A stretch of DNA of 64,000 bases from Lunularia cruciata (GCA_948567375.1 OX419756.1:20093001-20157000); one strand, 5' to 3'; numbered from the stretch's first letter, positions 33,043 to 46,116 are shown. Made by a program: numbers and translations. The notes: generated by a model from the sequence alone, not told the origin.

Positions 33043-35480
33043 TCAAATACCTTTGGGTTTCTTAGCTTTCTTTAAAGAGTCAGCATCAGAGACCCTAGGT
33101 TTGCTTTTCTGCCATTTTAGAAAGATCTGGTAAGACAGCCCCGCGAACACCATAACTACTCCAGTCCACTGCTCGAAGCTCAAAGGGTTTCCATTCCAGA
33201 GAGCAGAGACCAATATACTGACAAATTTACGTGTAGTTGTAATGGTGGTGTTTGTCAGGGCACCGAAACGGCTGATCGTCAAGAAGATGAAATTTTGGCC
33301 GATAGCGCCACAAAGGCAAAACATGAGAATGTCCCAAGCAGCTTCGGGGTTAGTTCTGCAGAACTCGATAGCTTCAAAGCCACTCTTTGTGAAGCCAAAC
33401 ATGTAGATCGCCATGTAAATAGATCCCCAAAAGTTCATGCCCATCATGATGTGCCAAGCACTTGTCTTTGGATATCTGCGAAGAAGGACAACGCAACTTA
33501 GACTTGTACGCTTCGGATGCAATAATTTGCATGCTGATTTGAGGTGCAGGAAAAAGACAAGGATAGCAGAATAGCCACAGTTCACGTACTTCTGCTTGAT
33601 AGAGTCTTGTGTAGCGTTTGTAAAGCCGTCTAGGCCCAAATTCACGAAGCAAAGCGCGTAGCCCAATGGAGCATTCGGTTTCGCAATCTTACCCATTGCC
33701 TTGCTGCTGCTCTGTAAGAAGGTACAAGACAGTATGACAAATTACAAATTTGCTGCAAAAGATATTGAGTACTTTCTGGAACAGCAGAGTAGACTGTTAG
33801 TTCGAGAAACTTGCTTGAACCAGTTACTTGCTTGAAAAAACTACGGACAGAAAAGGCTAGAAGTTGCTCTTGCTTCGCAGTTTGACATGAAGAACACTAC
33901 GGGAGCGCTATACCTTAAATAGGGCGAAAGTGGCAACACCACCAGCAACAAGGAGAGTGCACAAGTATTGCGGTATGGTGTACCGGACACCGTATAGTAT
34001 AGCACCCATCAGCATAACTGCAGGTATCACGTATCAACACTTTTTAGTATTGTTAGGATCCAACATATGCCAAAAAGCTATTCAGTGGAATTTTTCACAA
34101 AGCTATGTTGAATAAGTTGATACTGCATTTGGCTGCTAAGAAATACGGAGCTTGTTTTGGGACCTGTTCTAGTGGCACAGAGAGAAGTGCTGCTTTCAAT
34201 TGAGATATATTCTCCTAATTCAGTAATTGGGCCGGCAGAGCGTTTGCAGCTTCTATTGCATAGTGCACAATAAACATAATAGTTCGGGAAGGGATCTGAA
34301 AGTACCTGGAATCATCTTCGATGACTTGGCTAGAACCTGTTTCCCAAATTAGATAGGAGAGTAAGTATCTGTCTTTTTTTTCCCAATGTCTTTGAGATGT
34401 AAATTGATATGAGAAAACAGACTCTGAAGTGTGAAAACCTTTCGCTATGTATGTATACGCGAGACTAAACATTACAGCAAAAGGGAATGAGCACCCTAGA
34501 ATAGCTTGGAGAAAGGTACCTGAGCAGGGTAGCTGATGTACTTTAGCGCGATGATACCACATGCTGGTCCGATGGAGTTCGTAATGCTTGCAGACCAGAA
34601 AGACCAAAGTGGTGCTTGCTTTTGTTTCTTCGCACTCCACAGCGACAACACTGCAGTTGAAGCCATCAGCACTTGTGAAAAGTAGGTTGAGAGGATAAGT
34701 GATGCAAATATGTGACGTTCAACAATGTCAAGGAACTCATTTCAAATACTTGGTGTGTAGATTTACAGGATTGAGCTTCAGAGACAGGCAACCAAATTCA
34801 ACATAGAATTCAGGTTAGCCAGGTAACAAATACATCCTCAAGTGATAGATCATGCATGTACCAGAAATCCTCTGAAATGATGAGGAAAAGAACTGTGCTC
34901 ACTTAAGAAAGACCACGCGAAACAAACCACGTTCTGAGCAAAACCCAAAAAGGTTAGGTGTTCAAATCTACGTCCATCAGCTCCGAACTTTTTCGTTGAC
35001 CTGTTATAGGAAGAAATCAAGATTATTTTCACGAGCAGAGAGAGAGAGCTAGCATCAGAAGAGCATACTTCATTGTGCCAAATCAAGCTGTTGAATCCCA
35101 TCAAGCGCGGAAAAGACTCCTGTCTTCTGTAATAGACTGATGTCAGCATTTCATTAACACAATTAGACTAGGTTATGTCTGCTTCTTATAAAGCTTAGTA
35201 GAATTCTTAGGGCCGCCAGTTGTCCATATTGACACATGAACCCGAAGTGAGCACTATTTTCCAGCCAACAAGCACTAATTCCATATCTGGAATTGTGCAG
35301 CTGTACTACTATTTCCTAAAAGAGAACATATTGAGATCAATGTTAGCGAATCAAAACGTCGAAATGTGAAGCCACTTACAATGTTTCCTGCAACACACCC
35401 TGGTAAACATAGGCCGTCCAAATACCCGCGACGCATCCTCCCAACACGGCCACTCGCGCTGCCCCAAACCCACCCTCCAT
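33043..35480 (-). CDS. UTR3: UDP-galactose/UDP-glucose transporter, UTR3-like, 7 exons
   Basis: A multi-pass nucleotide-sugar antiporter of the SLC35B1/UTR1-UTR3 group, expected in the ER membrane to supply UDP-glucose/UDP-galactose to glycosylation and folding quality control. Exons (minus): 35480-35380, 35000-34903, 34650-34520, 34336-34306, 34017-33914, 33711-33590, 33475-33043; all introns GT..AG, sum 1020 bases, 339 residues. Signatures: 'GIWTAYVYQGVLQETL' (exon 1), 'RRFEHLTFL.FAQNVVC', 'SITNSIGPACGI.ALKYISYPAQ', 'VLAKSSKMIPVMLMG' (across exons 4-5), 'YLCTLLVAGGVATFALFK', 'APLGYALCFVNLGLDGFTNATQDSIKQ', 'GAIGQNFIFLTISRFGALTNTTITTTRKF'. The C-terminus KPKGI fits a KxKxx ER-retrieval signal. 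Exon 4 is only 31 bases. I call it UTR3 by similarity, but UTR1 or another paralogue is possible. Confidence 0.93.
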
Positions 35481-37840
35481 TTCCTCTCGCTGTAACGAAA
35501 TCCGATCCCCAAGTCGTCCTGTTCCTCGTTACAGAGGGGAGAGACGACGATCAGTTCATCACAGTACTACAATCTCCGGTCTCTCCTCGCGAAACTCCTC
35601 CTTCTCGCCACAGACAAACTCAATAATCAGACCGTTTTCTTCTCCTCCAACCCTGCACGCTTCCGCGCAGATCTCAGTTGAATTGACTTCCCCCTTCTCT
35701 GCTCTTCAATTCCGGCTTGCGCTTGTCAAGCCAAAATCCCCATCACTCGCCGATCTGTTTGATTCTCTTCAACCGAAACTCTCTCGCACAACAAATAAGC
35801 CAGCAGTCCGGCGGAGATTACAGAAATTTCGAGAAAATTTATAAACAACGAAATATTGTAGACCTTCTACTGTCGCACAAAACTTCTCGTCGAGGGTGTA
35901 AAGTCTACACAGGACGATGATCAAACTTCCGTTGGGCCTACACAGTTGACCGGCGCATCCTGTTGAACCACGGTTATACATAATTAGACTCGGTTAGAAA
36001 CTTAAACATGATAACCTCCGTTAACCATAATTAAATTCGGTTATAGTAATGGTTGCTGGCGAGTTTGTTTTCGTTTACTTTGTATTTCGTGGCAGGGACA
36101 AGAAAACTTGCTAATGAGATAACTGAAGTTCTCTCCTATCGTTTCGCTTGTTAATGGTAAAAGCAAAAAAAAATTGGTTAATCTATGTCAACACCATTGT
36201 ATGGATCAACCCCAAATGTTCCTTAATTTTTCTTTGAGATAAACATTTTGCTGAAGGAAGAAGATAAATCATAGCCATATTTCTTCTCAGGTGATTGTGG
36301 TCTCAACTTAAGGCAGTTACGCCCGATTGTGAAATCCACATATAACATACATTTTTATCAAGGTGACAACCCTAATGTAATTCTGATCTAAATTTCCGAA
36401 CCCAAAACTGAGTGGAGAGCCGATGGATGAGATGAACACTGGGTCAAATCCTGTTCTGTAGATTGTGTTTAAAGCGTATGAGTTAACTCCCCTATCATCC
36501 ACCGTCTCAGCAGTACGTGGGGTTGAGACTAGACTCTGAAAGTCGTACGGTATAACCCACCACTTTAAAAGGTCGTGAGGAGCACAGTACATGGTTACAA
36601 GAAGGACACAATCAGTACGTGGACCTGCAGGCTGTAGACAAATTAGAAGGGGGATCCGATCAAGCGCACCAGTAAGGGCCTCTCTACTACTGAGTTTGAG
36701 TCATAAACTGTGAGTAACATGGACTCCATGGTTTCCAGGTTTATCGCCGCCGATGGCTGTGCTTTCGCAAACTCGACTTTAGATGTGATTTTATGGGTGA
36801 GATGTCGAGGGGAATTCCCATTAGACCGGCTAATATGAGATCCGCGTTTCGTCGATGTCTATATAGCTCGTCCTATTTAGACATCGACCTCGGCCTGGCA
36901 AGGCCGAACAGAATGGACACACTGGTCACTCGCTACAACGTGATGCTCCCTTTTCAGGTGAATTTCGCGTCAGAACCGGTACTTTAACCTCGGGTGCTAT
37001 GATCTAGTTCCTATGCGCTGAAGAAATTTCAAACCAGTTTTACTTACGTCGGTCGGCTATGCGTCTAGGCATGGTGTCATCTGATGTCTCTGCATAACCA
37101 TTTGGATCGCATTAAAAACCCACCAGCTGCGCCCAACAGCTGATGACAGGGGAGAGTAAAGTTACCATGACGTTTACCTTATAATATTCAGGGGAAGTGT
37201 ACAGTTAGAACACACGGGTAGTTTTGGCAGCTCAATCATCAAATCAGAGTTCATCATAGAGTTTTCAAGGGATTCTATTTGTTTTGGTGTCCAATGTGGT
37301 TCCTAAACTAGACTTCCTTGTACGTACAGCTACCACCATACGTATTCAGATAAAGTACACTTGGTACACGCAGATACTTAAGGAAAGTAAGGTTGTTTCC
37401 TTTGGAGCTTTATGGAATTAACAATCATCTGATATAACACTTTCCACACTGAAGAATTGACCAAGGTTACCACAGAACCATAAGAGAGTATTATGTGAGG
37501 GTAGGAAACTGGTATCAAACCAAGTTGATCGATTTAAATCCATCAACTACATTTTGTAATCAAGGGTCTACTCTTGAAGTACCCATACTTCTACCTATAC
37601 CCCGTGTCTTCTCTCTGAGCACGTGAATAATCAACATTGGCACTGCATAACCGTGGAACAAGCCGGCGAAAACCTAGATGTACAAAAATGAATTACTGCA
37701 GAGTGGGATGAGCTGAGTTTCGAAATGTAGTTTCGGCAGAACATTGCAAAATCGAGACGGACAGTAAAAGAGTTTACAATGCCATACAGCTGCTGGCATA
37801 CGTCCGACCCTTTAGATGAAATGGAGACTCCGAGAATCTA
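35481..37840. other. Region between transporter and eIF3h genes
   Basis: The first 500 bases are pyrimidine-rich on the plus strand and should include the transporter promoter and 5' UTR. The rest shows no coding exon series or RNA gene that I recognise. The right-hand end should hold the eIF3h 3' UTR. Confidence 0.45.
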
Positions 37841-40800
37841 TTAACCTTCGTGTAGAGCATCCATGAGGTATATTTTGCTCAGACTTTGACCGGCAAACCT
37901 GTTGTGGAAAGAGATCACCCAAAAAGTTAAACAACAAAAAAGAAAACGGCAAGGAACCAACAATATCGCGCATATTCCCTATTCGTCAAACTGGTAATCA
38001 ACAGACGACAGCCTCCCTAGCATGCAACCATCCAGGCCGTAGAGGCAACCATAGACCTACCCATTGATTTGGCTGCAATAGTTGTTCACTTGGTTGGTGA
38101 TGAGGTAGCTATCAAGACGAGAAGGCTCAGGGATCGGCTTGAATAACGGGTTGTTCGCATCCTCCTCCGGTAATGGCTCTTCACCAGATGCTCTTCTGGC
38201 CATGTTCTCAGCCCTGCGATTAATTGTGATCACGACAGGTTTCAACACACTATCAGTAAACTTTGGAATTGCAAATACGGCACATAAAATTCTGTTATTT
38301 GCTGCCTGAGGCAGCGGCTGCACCAGAGTAGTAACCAAGAAAGAATAGCAACAAAACCAAAAGCTGGAAATAATTGTCACTTAGCACAAGTGCACAGCAA
38401 GCTCTGTGCAAATTCAAATTCACGTTCGTCCTTTCCAGATTGAAGTGAGACTGTTTTATAGGTACCTTCTCTTTTGCAGCCATGCTTGTTGCTGACCTTG
38501 TTGTCTAGCCAAGTTTCTGTAGTAATATTGGAACTGACACAAAGCACAATATTGTCAACATCAGGAAAGACATGATCTTGTGATTTCCTTTCATCAACAA
38601 ACCTTCACAGTATACTTCAATGAGCAAAGAACCACCGCAACTGGAAGGGACTCAACGGCAGGCAAAAGTAGCAAATTTGATGAGGGGGCCTAACCTTCTG
38701 TTGTTCCATTCCCAAGTCATCCATGCACTCAATCAAAAACTCGAGATTCTTCTCCATGAACGGGTTGGTCGACAGCACCAGACGGTCAAAATCACACTGG
38801 CAAGCAAAATGTAAGGTCAGGACGCGGAACAAAGGAGTGTTGGCCTGCTGATCATGTAGATCGTGACATCGACGTTGAATATATAATTAGTAGGAGCAGG
38901 TGCGGCGCCCCACCGACAGAGGTCAAGGTAGACATAAATTATCAAAACGATGACTGCGGAGCAGCTTTTAGTACGGACCTGGGTTGCTGGGGCATCTGAC
39001 TCCAGCTCTGTCATGACGGCACTCACAAGGGATGAGTTCGAGATCGTGACCTGTCCGCAAGGAGCAGAGATTAAGCTTAGACACCCAGAAACGAATCTTC
39101 TATTCACAGCCTAGGTGAACATATGATGAGTACCAACATGTCCACTATCTGAAGTTAAGATTACCGGTATTTCTTCAAATATATCCGTCCATGTCATGTT
39201 CTTCTCTCGTAACCTGATTCAGTGCCATGCAGTATGTTAGCTTGCATTCTTGATCACCAGTGTCCTCATCCAAAAACCGAAAGACTGGAAGAGATCCTCG
39301 ATGTCCAAGGAGTTCTCTTTCAACTCTGAGTTCTTTCCCTGACAATGCAGTTATCTTTATTGAAGAGATCCACTGAGCATCGACGATCATTGATACAAGT
39401 AGTGACGTACTTTTCTCCTTTGAAGTTTTCAGTTCGGTATAATTCCATGAACGAATCAGTGAGGCGCAAAGCCTTCAGGGCTACGATGCCTTGTGAGGAT
39501 CTCAGTGGATCGTATATGATACAAACACATCGCTTGATGTTTTCCTGTCATGGTCACAAGATTGCATCAGAAATACAGCTGAATACGGTTTTACAGGAAT
39601 TTCAACTTGGTATTTCCATGAGTTTTAAGGGTTAGGTTTGGTATAAAGTATGCACACATCTAATGGCTTAGCAAGCATCCGGATGCACGTACAAAAATCT
39701 TTAGGGGGAAAGTGTAGATGTCTCAGTTTCTTACCTGATAGTTCAAGAAAGTCTCAATTAATTCCACAGTTTGATAGGACCCCATGTACGTTGACTGATA
39801 CCTGAGAGAAATAAAAGTGGCGATAAGTATATGGGCAAGACTAAGGCCGTTCGAAGAACTGGGGCTCCACGCTCACTGATGACATGACAGACAAGACTAA
39901 GGTCCGACTACTACTGATGGAAAGTATACATCAAACTTCTCAAGGCACAGTTTCATTATTCCTGTCCGTACGGCATTTTGGGCAGTAAAGATATACGAAC
40001 CATCCAACGGTATTATTGTCCACATTGACCTCACGGAGACAACGCATCATCTCAAGCTGGTAATTTGCCCCATCTGCTTCCACTTCCTCTTCCTCTTCAC
40101 CTCCTCGACTCTACATTGATCCACATGACAGTTCCCACGAGAATAAAAACCAAGGACTAATATTCTAGAATGACCCCCAAACAAACAAGTCGTTAATTAC
40201 TCAAACTCCTTCTCTTTGGCTGTAAAATCACAATTCCTTACCGGGAATGGGAAGCAGTTGGTAACTTCAAGTGTGCTTCCAATGTCAAGACCAAGGAGCT
40301 GGCCAGTGACAAGAGCTGGCATGCATTCCTTGCAGTGCTTCACGATCTTCAGTACTACCTGTCAACGATTAACACAATTCTTCGTTCAGGCCGGAGATGT
40401 CAATCCAAAAAGCAGAAATCCTTGATTCCACTCAGTTTCCTTCGAATTGTGAAATCCCAGCAAGGAACTGTACATTATTGCCTACAAGCGATTCTTCATC
40501 TAGAAACCTTACTTTACATGTCAACTGCGAGTAGAGAAAGGCCGGTCTTACGTCAGCTCTAACAATGTCATGAGTGCCAAAAATACCACGGGCTGTGGCT
40601 TATCAGGTGGTAGAGGAGGGGGCGAAGTCACTGACTTGACATCAGCAAACACAAATCAAAAGTTCAGCTATTCGGTACAAGGGGGACCATGACGCGACTC
40701 GGAAACTGCATGGAGCAGAAACCGGAGCAGAGAGTGCTAAGATCACTGCTCGGAGGACCCGACCTAGATACGGAATAGGATAAAGGTCGCAGAGAGTACA

Positions 40801-40893
40801 TACCAGGCCATCGATCTGAACGGCGCGAAGAGGAACGACAGTTTCTTCTGTAGCTGCCGCCTGAGCGAAGGATCGCACCGGTGCTGCGCACAT
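37841..40893 (-). CDS. TIF3H1: Translation initiation factor eIF3 subunit h, 11 exons
   Basis: A subunit of the eIF3 complex, which binds the 40S ribosome. In plants the h subunit is known to help reinitiation after upstream ORFs. Exons (minus): 40893-40804, 40358-40242, 40110-40001, 39801-39735, 39544-39411, 39213-39165, 39050-38979, 38796-38695, 38533-38466, 38213-38061, 37898-37841; GT..AG introns, 1020 bases, 339 residues, the usual plant length. MPN domain at about residues 25-165: 'VVLKIVKHCKEC.PALVTGQLLGLD', 'EVTNCFPFP', 'NYQLEMMRCLREVNVDNNTVGWYQST'. It has no JAMM metal-binding set, as expected for a non-catalytic MPN protein. C-terminal half: 'ENIKRCVCIIYDP', 'LREKNMTWTDIFEEIP', 'NPFMEKNLEFLIECMDDL', 'FQYYYRNLARQQ', 'RRASGEEPLPEED', 'EPSRLDSYLITNQVNNYC'. 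All parts open. The start Met is the only one in the first exon. Confidence 0.95.
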
Positions 40894-41566
40894 TAATTAC
40901 AAAACCAAGTGAGCGCGGAAATCGACTGATCTGCAGGGACGAGTTCGGAAGACGAGTTCCTGAGAGGCGCTACACAGCCGTCAATCGTTTCTCGGGGCTT
41001 ATTAAGAACCATAACTTCTTAATAGAAAAAGTAAGACCTAAGGATTCGACCTGAATTTTCTCCCCGAAAATAGGTCTCCAGACTAAAACAAGCGGCCAGA
41101 CGGAGATGATGCACTGAATCCCCGCAATTTGCACAAGACTTGACATGTCATGAATGTAGTTGTGATGATCTTAGACAACAAAAGCTAACAGCTGTACGAA
41201 ATATGATTACGAAATGTCTGGCCTTGATGATATAACAGAAGTTTCTCAACGATGGAACACGCTAGATCCCAAGTCGATCATCAATTCTTCAAGAGCAAGA
41301 GGCGGAGAGAAAATTCAGGCAACCTAAAAACATCAGCTGCAAGGCTAATTTCTGTGAATTCGATCCAAAGCAGTGAGAATGAATTACACACTATGCTAAA
41401 TCACGGGAAGTAAGCGAATTCGTACGTGTAGAGCCGTCCGCCATGGTTGCTATACAAGAAATGCAGCGAAGCAGATGTCAGTGCTGATCAGACAGCACGA
41501 GCTTGAGAGTTCGGAAAGTAAACCATCCTCGACACTCGCGGTGCTTCTTGTGTAACTCTCCTAACA

Positions 41567-41577
41567 AAACCCTAAAC
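41567..41577 (+). promoter_or_regulatory. Telo-box-like motif upstream of eIF3h
   Basis: AAACCCTAAAC lies about 670 bases upstream of the eIF3h start codon. Telo boxes (AAACCCTAA) are known near the transcription start of many plant translation-apparatus genes. Whether the eIF3h transcript starts this far out (for example with a 5' UTR intron) is unknown, so the link is tentative. Confidence 0.35.
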
Positions 41578-43991
41578 TTCATAAATGCAAGCTGCCCTGT
41601 ATAAAGGTGACCCTTCTAAATGTTTGAATAGCGTTGAAAAGTTTAGTAGTGTTTATCCGCCTAAACTCGAGAAGAGCGGAAAGCCACGATGGAGACGGAA
41701 ACTCTCCATACGTTCCTTTGAGGGTTTCAAAATTGATTGTACATCTACCAGATTTACTCAGAGAGTATTATCAGTATTATCAGTTATTGTAGATCTCTTT
41801 TATTCATTTTTGCTTCAAACAGTCGATATCGAAATAGTTGATCGATGTGAAAAGGGATTTCCCCACTAGATCTCTAAAATGTATTATGTATATTGACGGA
41901 ATTTCAACTACAGATCTCTTACATTATATAATTAAGAAACAAGATATACATATAATGGATTGGAAGTATGACATATCGGTGACCTTCTTTTATCTTACAA
42001 AGGAGATCTATTTAAATTTCCTTATAAGTATGTAATTTAATAAAATATCACTGGTCTAGAAGATCCAAGGAGAACCAAAAAGAAAAGAAAAGAAAAGAAA
42101 AGAGATGGCAGAAAACTTGAATGGTATGCTACATGAAGTTACATGCTACATAAATACACGAAGTTCATTATTCATATTATTTTAGGTAGAAGGTGTATAA
42201 GGTTTACTATTTATATTTAGGTAGGTACATGTTTGTTTTTAGCAAAATTAGTCATTAATTTCCATGGCAAGTAATTTAAGCCTTTAGAGGGATTATCTAC
42301 GAAGAAGTTTTATATAAGAAGGTTTGTTGTTACCTTATTAATCTAATCAATTCTTATTAAAGCTACTATATCACTTTTAAGAATTACTTTTTGAGAATTT
42401 TGGGATATATTATAAGGTATCTTTTGGAAGTTTCTAATAATTTGCATGATAAATTTCTACTCATTAGTATGGTATGTAATGAAATTATTATAATTCACTT
42501 CCATTTAGTCAACCATGCTTTGATTTTAAACTCTTTAATGCAAATTCAAGAGTTATTAAAATAATTGAAGCCCACTCATATAGCTTTTTAAAATGTGTAA
42601 CTCTTAAAAAAAATTATAATCAATGTGTTAGGTATTTCCATAAGTACTTATATATTTATGTGATTTGATTAACTTCAACTCATCATAATTCTTAACTTAC
42701 ATTATAAATATGGAAGTTTTATTTAGTCAATTTAAAAAATAGGTTGGAATTGAATGCTTTGAATTGAAAACATAATAGAGATACAAATAAAGTAGAGAAG
42801 ATTAAATTTAGAAGTAACAAGAGATATACCTTTGGAATTAATTTGGAAATAAAAAATTTCAAATTGAAAATATAATAAAGATACCTATGAATAATAAGGT
42901 AATGATCATCAAATTTATAAGTGATAAGGAGATAACTTTGAGAATAAAAAAGCAAACTATCAATTTGGGAGTGAGTGAGTTTACAAACTTAAGTATCCAC
43001 GGGCATGGTAAAGTTGTGACTAAAGAGTATAACTCTTTTATCAATGGTACAAGATAAATTATGATGGTTCATATTATCATATTCTTTTACCAATTTTAAG
43101 CAACAAGCAATGAAATTTAGCATCTTATACAGAAAAGGCTAATGTGGATAAGAAAGTTGAAGTATAAATATTGGAAGATGAGGAGGGAGCAAGTTGTGAG
43201 AACTAAGAAACCTTGCACATAACTAAGAAAGAAGGAAGAGAATTTAATACATGCTAGCTTTGACATCTTCTAGGAAAACTCTAAGACTAAAAGGAAATTA
43301 TTGTAATTATTGTGGTATAGGTTTAGAAATGTATGTCAAACCCTATTAGTTAAAAAAGGCGACCTCGTAGATAAAATGAAGGATTAATTAAGTAAAGTAA
43401 CAATTACATAGGCACACTCTTGAGTGACCATGATGAAAAAACATATTATCAAAGTATAACTTTCCCAATTGAAGAGCATCTACCATATGGACTACCCAAG
43501 CCAAGAGCATTTTCTTAATTAATTTATCCACAAACAAGATACATTATAGAGTAGCATTGAGCAATGGTAGGAAGATACACAATGAAATCCAAGCACATAT
43601 GCCCTTACTATGAGATGAAAATTGTCAATGGTTCATGATGATTATTTGGTATTCAAATTTGAAGTATCATTCTATTGAAACCTTTCATAAGCAAGAATAA
43701 TGAACAAACATCTTGAGCTATTTTTAGCCATTGTTAGTAATGTATACTTATTCATTTTAAGATGACTAGGGATGAGAATATTATGTACTTCTTATATTTA
43801 AGCCAAATAAGAGTATAAATATATAGAAATTATATTTGATCCATATTAATAATCCATTTTTGATGGAAAATAAAGATAAAATATCCTTTACCAAAAGTCC
43901 AAGTTCAAATAATTTGGAAGATGAGATCTTCTTTAGTTGCAATTTGTGACATGAATTCCTCTTCTAATTTTTACATAATAATATTTGATAT
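41578..43991. other. AT-rich stretch, no gene recognised
   Basis: The boundary from low-copy to very AT-rich DNA lies near 41700-42000. A 94-codon frame at 41585-41869 (plus) starts after the telo-box motif but shows no known domain. A small AAAGA microsatellite lies at about 42078-42103. The rest holds only chance frames. Confidence 0.4.
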
Positions 43992-44355
43992 TGTTAAAGA
44001 CCAAGGGGAGAAAAAAGAGAATGGAAGACCAGAGTTAAAGATTACATTAGAACTCTCAAGTGAGTGAAGCTCTAAATGCCTAAATTGAGCTTAGGCTTTG
44101 GTATTTATAGAAAACTTGAGTACAAGGCTCTCAAGGAAGGTTCCTTCTAGAAACTACCTTACTTGGAGTGCAAGATAAACTAAACATCAACTTGGCATAC
44201 AAGTTGACATACAAGTTGCACTTTGAAAGTTCTTAGAATCTTCTCATCAAGAATCTTCCTAGATGTTTCTAGAACAATCTTAAATTTGCCTAGATATATG
44301 TTATTCTTACAACCTATTAGCTGTACTTAGCTTCTAAAAACTCTATATTATTACA
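43992..44355 (-). mobile_element. 3' LTR of Gypsy family D
   Basis: On the minus strand it starts TGTAATAATATAGAG (44355) and ends CTTTAACA (43992), with TG..CA ends. On the upstream minus-strand side it is preceded by CAATGGGGGAATA, a purine-rich tract that suits priming of plus-strand synthesis. The minus-strand integrase remnants beyond identify it as a 3' LTR. Confidence 0.75.
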
Positions 44356-45770
44356 TATTCCCCCATTGCTAGTTGGAAACATCCTCATCGCCATGGAATC
44401 TTTCAACTCTTGCATAGCCACTTTGTATTTTGGAGATAAGAAAGGGTTCCCCATGTGATATTTTGAAGAGGATACCCTTTCCAAAGGATCTTATATTCAA
44501 TGTGTCATTGGCAGCCAAGTTGGATGTCACAACATGCAAGTATATTCTAAACTTTTTATTCTTCATGATAATTAGAGGAGGAGGAGGAGGTTGGAAGAAA
44601 TTAGGAAAGGAAGATGGCTAGAAACAAAAGATTTTAACTTGGAAATATGGAAAATAAGATGGATTTTCATGTGACTAGGAAAGGCAAATTTGCATGTGAT
44701 AGAAGAAATGATATGAATAATATCAAAGTGACCTACTCAATTGGAAGTAAATTTACAAACTTGGGTGGCAAGAGAGAGAGGAAGGTTATTAAAGGAAAAC
44801 ATGACCTTATCAGTGAAAGTGAGATCATGATGATGATTATCATCTTATTGCTTGCTTCTTAGTAGCCTGGTCTAACAATTGGCACTTCTTATCAACTTTT
44901 ACTAATTTTTTCCAATAAGAAGATGAGACTTGGCTTGGTGTAAGGAAGCAAATAGGTGGAGCAAGAAGAGCATTTTGAACAAGTGAATTTTGCAAATAAT
45001 TAAGGAAGATGGGAGAGAAACTTGTACTTCCATGCTTGGAATTATTGTAGGCAAACTTGACAACCACAAGACAAGTGTCTAATTAGTGTGATGAACATTG
45101 ACAAAAGTATGTAACATATCCTCCAAAGTGCAATTTCTATGTTTTATTTGCCTATTAGTTTGAGGATGATAGGTTGTAGAAAAGGCAAGCTTGGTGCTAA
45201 GGAGTTTGAAAAGTATTTGCTAAATTTTACCAATGAATCAAGGATCACAATCATAGATGAGAACCCTTGGCATCCTCTAGTGTTTGAAGACCATATTGAA
45301 GTAAATTTATGCCACTATTGTAGCATCCATGATATGCATAGTAGATGGTAAATGAATATGCTTGCTTAGCTTATTGCAAACACCACAATTGTTGTATGGC
45401 CTTGATGCATCTTTAGCAAGGATATATTGAAGTCTTAACTTACATGTTCCCATAGTGCAAATGGAATGGAGACTGGTTGGAGTAGTCCACCTGATCTTTG
45501 GTTGTTGGCTTTGTTGCATTGGTAACTCTCAGAAGATTGGATAAACTCTCAAACCTCTTGTGCCATGTTTGGCCACCACCATTGATGTTGTAGTGTAATC
45601 AAGGTCTTTCCCACACTCATGTGACTAGCAATTGGTAAGTCATGCGCCTCTTGAAGTTGCACAAGTTATAGATCTCCCATAGTTGGAACAAAGAATTGGT
45701 TCTCACAAAATAGAAGTACAGTTTTTAATTGAAAATGTATTGTACTCCTTATCATGTGTTGCAAGAAAAA
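44356..45770 (-). pseudogene. Gypsy D integrase and pol tail, broken
   Basis: Read right to left on the minus strand: the zinc-binding block 'EAHDLPIASHMSVGKTLITLQ' followed by 'WWWPNM' (about 45530-45680), then a core with 'TTYHPQTNRQIKHRN', where the catalytic Glu of the usual 'GQTERVN' is Lys, then 'LEDMLHTFV'. At 44840-45067 follows 'KFAYNNSKHGSTSFSPIFLNY', the typical segment after the core. A last frame near 44369-44566 may be the pol terminus; I see no chromodomain. Stops and shifts throughout. RT and gag of this copy are absent. Confidence 0.8.
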
Positions 45771-46009
45771 TTTACATAAGATGAAAGAAGAAGTTATATT
45801 TGAAATCAACCTTAAACTCTTTGTGTATCTTCAAGTTTTTTGACATCATGGTGATTGTTACTACCATGGGAGATTCAAGAAGAATCTTCAAATCAGGTCA
45901 TGATAATACATTGAGAATGTTATGGAACTTTTTGGATTTCTACTCAAGCTTGATATCAAGCAATTATAGTTATTCCTCTCAACAATGATACTCTAATATC
46001 ATTATAGTA
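45771..46009. other. Spacer between Gypsy D and Gypsy C remnants
   Basis: No motif recognised. A short frame at 45800-45988 has no similarity I know. Confidence 0.35.
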
Positions 46010-46116
46010 TCATTGATGATGCTAGGCATATCTAGAGGTGAAAATTAGCTTGATAATATTTAGAAGGATTTTATATATGATGGTTTAAGTAGATTAGATA
46101 AAGGCATCACCAAAAG
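46010..46116 (+). mobile_element. LTR C 5' fragment fused to integrase
   Basis: ATCTAGAGGTGAAAATTAGCTTGATAATATTTAGAAGG and CATCACCAAAAGAATA match the first ~110 bases of LTR C (47050-47155). At 46117 the sequence switches directly to integrase coding, so the remaining LTR, gag and most of pol have been deleted. Confidence 0.6.

Noticed and set aside
41585-41869. 94-codon plus-strand frame near the eIF3h promoter
   Set aside because: No known domain or splice continuation. It lies where composition shifts to AT-rich repeat DNA. Kept only as a remark in the spacer entry.
44369-44566. Possible chromodomain at the end of Gypsy D
   Set aside because: The frame lacks the aromatic cage and the 'Y.VKW.G' core. 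I could only say that it is the pol terminus.
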